Assembly (NCBI GenBank): GCA_002784245.1
Contig: PFKL01000148.1
Span: 1-7,410, forward strand
From: Comamonadaceae bacterium CG_4_10_14_3_um_filter_60_75
GTDB lineage: Bacteria > Pseudomonadota > Gammaproteobacteria > Burkholderiales > Burkholderiaceae_C
DNA length: 7,410 nt
Direction: 5' to 3'
The notes under the pieces were generated by a model. The model ran no database searches and was not told the origin of the DNA. It saw nothing but the letters and a program-made list of their open reading frames with translations. Position numbers and translations under genes: made by a program. Each line of letters begins with the position of its first letter. Within the stretch, counting starts at the first letter, position 1. Shown here piece after piece: positions 6,206 to 7,410 of the stretch.

Positions 6206-6211
6206 TTTTTC

Positions 6212-7060
6212 ATGACGATCAAGACGGTGGGCATCATTGGCGCGGGCACCATGGGTAACGGCATTGCACAGGCGTGTGCTGTGTCAGGGCTGGACGTGGT
6301 GATGGTTGACATTTCAGACGCAGCGGTAGCCAAGGGGCTGGCCACCGTGTCGGGCAGCCTGGACCGCTTGCTGAAAAAAGAAAAGATCACTGCCGCTGAC
6401 AAGGCTGCCGCCCTGGCGCGCATCAAGGGCAGCACCAGCTATGACGATCTCAAAGGCGCGCAACTGGTCATTGAAGCCGCCACCGAAAACTTTGAGCTCA
6501 AGGTCAAAATCGTCAAACAACTTGACGTGCTGCTGGCCCCTGAAGTGATTGTGGCCACCAACACCTCGTCGATCTCGATTACCAAGCTGGCTGCAGTGAC
6601 CAGCCGCGCCGACCGGTTCATCGGCATGCATTTCTTTAACCCGGTGCCGATGATGGCGCTGGTGGAAATCATCCGCGGCCTGCAAACCAGCGACGCCACC
6701 CACGCTGCCGTGCACGCCATGGCCACCGCGCTGGGCAAGACGCCCATCACCGTCAAAAATGCGCCCGGCTTTGTTGTCAACCGCATCCTGGTGCCGATGA
6801 TCAACGAAGCCTTCTTTGTGCTTGCTGAAGGTCTGGCCACGCCCGAGGACATTGACGCGGGCATGAAGCTCGGCTGCAACCAACCCATTGGCCCGCTGGC
6901 GCTGGCCGACATGGTGGGGCTGGACGTGTGCCTGGCGGTGATGGACGTGTACTTGCAGGAGTTTGGCGACAGCAAGTACCGCGCCTGCCCGTTGCTCAAA
7001 GAAATGGTCGCTGCGGGTAGGCTGGGGCGCAAGACCGGACGCGGCGTCTACAGCTACTGA
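6212..7060 (+). CDS. hbd: 3-hydroxybutyryl-CoA dehydrogenase
   Basis: NAD(P)-dependent oxidoreductase that interconverts (S)-3-hydroxybutyryl-CoA and acetoacetyl-CoA in fatty-acid or aromatic-acid beta-oxidation and C4-acyl-CoA metabolism; soluble and cytosolic. The 282-residue length is that of the stand-alone bacterial family (Hbd/PaaH). The N-terminal Rossmann fold has GAGTMG (10-15) and D33 at the end of the second strand, which favours NAD. The active-site set S119, H140 (GMHFFNPVP), E152 and N190 shows the same spacing as S137/H158/E170/N208 of human mitochondrial HAD, recalled from memory. The C-terminal helical domain runs from PGFVVNRILVPMINEA (185-200) to the end GRKTGRGVYSY, the usual family terminus. 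It is transcribed away from the decarboxylase and 6 bases before the DUF808 gene, so probably co-transcribed with the latter. Whether it serves butyrate, polyhydroxybutyrate or phenylacetate metabolism is not decided by the sequence. Confidence 0.95.
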   Translation: MTIKTVGIIGAGTMGNGIAQACAVSGLDVVMVDISDAAVAKGLATVSGSLDRLLKKEKITAADKAAALARIKGSTSYDDLKGAQLVIEAATENFELKVKIVKQLDVLLAPEVIVATNTSSISITKLAAVTSRADRFIGMHFFNPVPMMALVEIIRGLQTSDATHAAVHAMATALGKTPITVKNAPGFVVNRILVPMINEAFFVLAEGLATPEDIDAGMKLGCNQPIGPLALADMVGLDVCLAVMDVYLQEFGDSKYRACPLLKEMVAAGRLGRKTGRGVYSY

Positions 7061-7066
7061 TCGTTC

Positions 7067-7410
7067 ATGGCGACCAGTCTGCTCGTTCTGCTGGACGACA
7101 TTGCCAGCGTGCTCGATGACGTGGCGCTCATGTCCAAGGTGGCAGCCAAAAAAACCGCTGGCGTGCTCGGTGACGACCTGGCGCTCAATGCCCAGCAAGT
7201 CACCGGCGTCAAGGCCGAGCGCGAGCTGCCGGTGGTCTGGGCGGTGTTCAAAGGTTCACTGGTCAACAAGGCCGTTCTGGTGCCCTTGGCCTTGCTTCTG
7301 AGCGCTTTTGCGCCGTGGGCGATCACGCCGCTGCTGATGGCAGGGGGGCTGTTTTTGTGCTTTGAGGGCTTTGAGAAACTGGCGCATAAGTTCTTGCACA
7401 GCGGCGCCGA
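7067..7410 (+). CDS. DUF808 (YedI-like) inner-membrane protein, N-terminal part, cut by window edge
   Basis: The open frame runs from the ATG at 7067 to the window end without a stop, giving 114 codons. The start MATSLLVLLDDIASVLDDVA, the central KKTAGVLGDDLALNAQQVTG (29-48) and RELPVVWAVFKGSL (52-65) closely match Escherichia coli YedI (about 305 residues) as I remember it. A hydrophobic segment spans about residues 68-100 (VLVPLALLLSAFAPW and TPLLMAGGLFLCFEG), giving one or two membrane spans. The family is a conserved multi-pass inner-membrane protein of unknown function. Only 6 bases separate it from the dehydrogenase stop, and no clear Shine-Dalgarno is visible in that gap, so translation may depend on coupling. 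About two thirds of the protein lies outside the window. Confidence 0.9.
   Translation, partial: MATSLLVLLDDIASVLDDVALMSKVAAKKTAGVLGDDLALNAQQVTGVKAERELPVVWAVFKGSLVNKAVLVPLALLLSAFAPWAITPLLMAGGLFLCFEGFEKLAHKFLHSGA

Larger units (their letters stand above)
6127..6211. promoter_or_regulatory. Divergent promoter region between decarboxylase and dehydrogenase
   Basis: This 85-base region must hold the start signals of both divergent genes. On the minus strand, GATAAT (6164-6159) is a good -10 box 32 bases before the decarboxylase ATG, with a weak -35 candidate CTGATG (6187-6182) at 17-base spacing. On the plus strand I find no convincing promoter. TGGCGCCA (6169-6176) and GTTAAC (6177-6182) are adjacent short palindromes at the centre and could form an operator. 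The arms ATCAC (6162-6166) and GTGAT (6188-6192) flank them symmetrically. Confidence 0.4.

Noticed and set aside
6188..6211. Upstream in-frame starts for hbd (GTG 6188, ATG 6197)
   Set aside because: The Shine-Dalgarno AAGGAG at 6200-6205 lies downstream of both and is correctly spaced only for the ATG at 6212. That start also gives the standard 282-residue length.
6314..7198. Minus-strand open frame (294 codons) opposite hbd and the DUF808 start
   Set aside because: It is antisense to hbd, whose full active-site set is intact. The predicted protein is His/Gln/Gly-rich with no domain signal and spans two real genes.

Overview
The window looks like chromosomal DNA of a high-GC proteobacterium. 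I would guess a betaproteobacterium of the Comamonadaceae type, but this rests only on GC content, codon usage and the resemblance of the proteins to families as I remember them; no search was run. Coding density is high. I see no rRNA, tRNA, insertion sequence or CRISPR repeat array, and no gene-free stretch longer than about 85 bases.

Left part (1-4420, all on the minus strand): the start of a type III-A (Csm) CRISPR-Cas operon. In transcription order it holds a CARF-domain protein of the NE0113/'Csm6' family, then cas10 (csm1), csm2, and the first 8 codons of a gene that is probably csm3, cut by the window edge. The genes overlap by 1 base or lie 3-12 bases apart. Each of cas10, csm2 and the putative csm3 has a clear Shine-Dalgarno sequence in or against the end of the preceding gene, so they are almost certainly co-transcribed and translationally coupled. 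Cas10 keeps both the HD nuclease residues and the GGDD cyclase motif, so it should cut target-associated ssDNA and make cyclic oligoadenylate. The CARF protein is the expected receptor for that messenger. Its C-terminal half, however, reads as a winged-helix DNA-binding domain and I find no HEPN RNase motif there. It is therefore better described as a CARF-wHTH protein or ring nuclease than as a classical Csm6 RNase. The rest of the Csm complex, any cas6/cas1/cas2 and the array must lie left of base 1, if present.

Middle (4421-6126, minus strand): an 80-base spacer with a 12-base perfect palindrome and a short tandem repeat, then a complete thiamine-diphosphate-dependent 2-oxo acid decarboxylase that closely resembles the phenylpyruvate/indolepyruvate decarboxylase (PPDC/IpdC) of Azospirillum.

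Right part (6212-7410, plus strand): transcribed divergently from the decarboxylase across an 85-base promoter region. It holds a complete 3-hydroxybutyryl-CoA dehydrogenase and, 6 bases downstream, the first 114 codons of a DUF808 (YedI-like) inner-membrane protein that runs off the window.

The decarboxylase, dehydrogenase and DUF808 genes look like ordinary chromosomal metabolism and mark the edge of the defence locus. By rough hand counts csm2 and the N-terminal half of cas10 are markedly poorer in GC (about 43-48% in sampled lines) than the CARF gene and the decarboxylase (about 65-70%).
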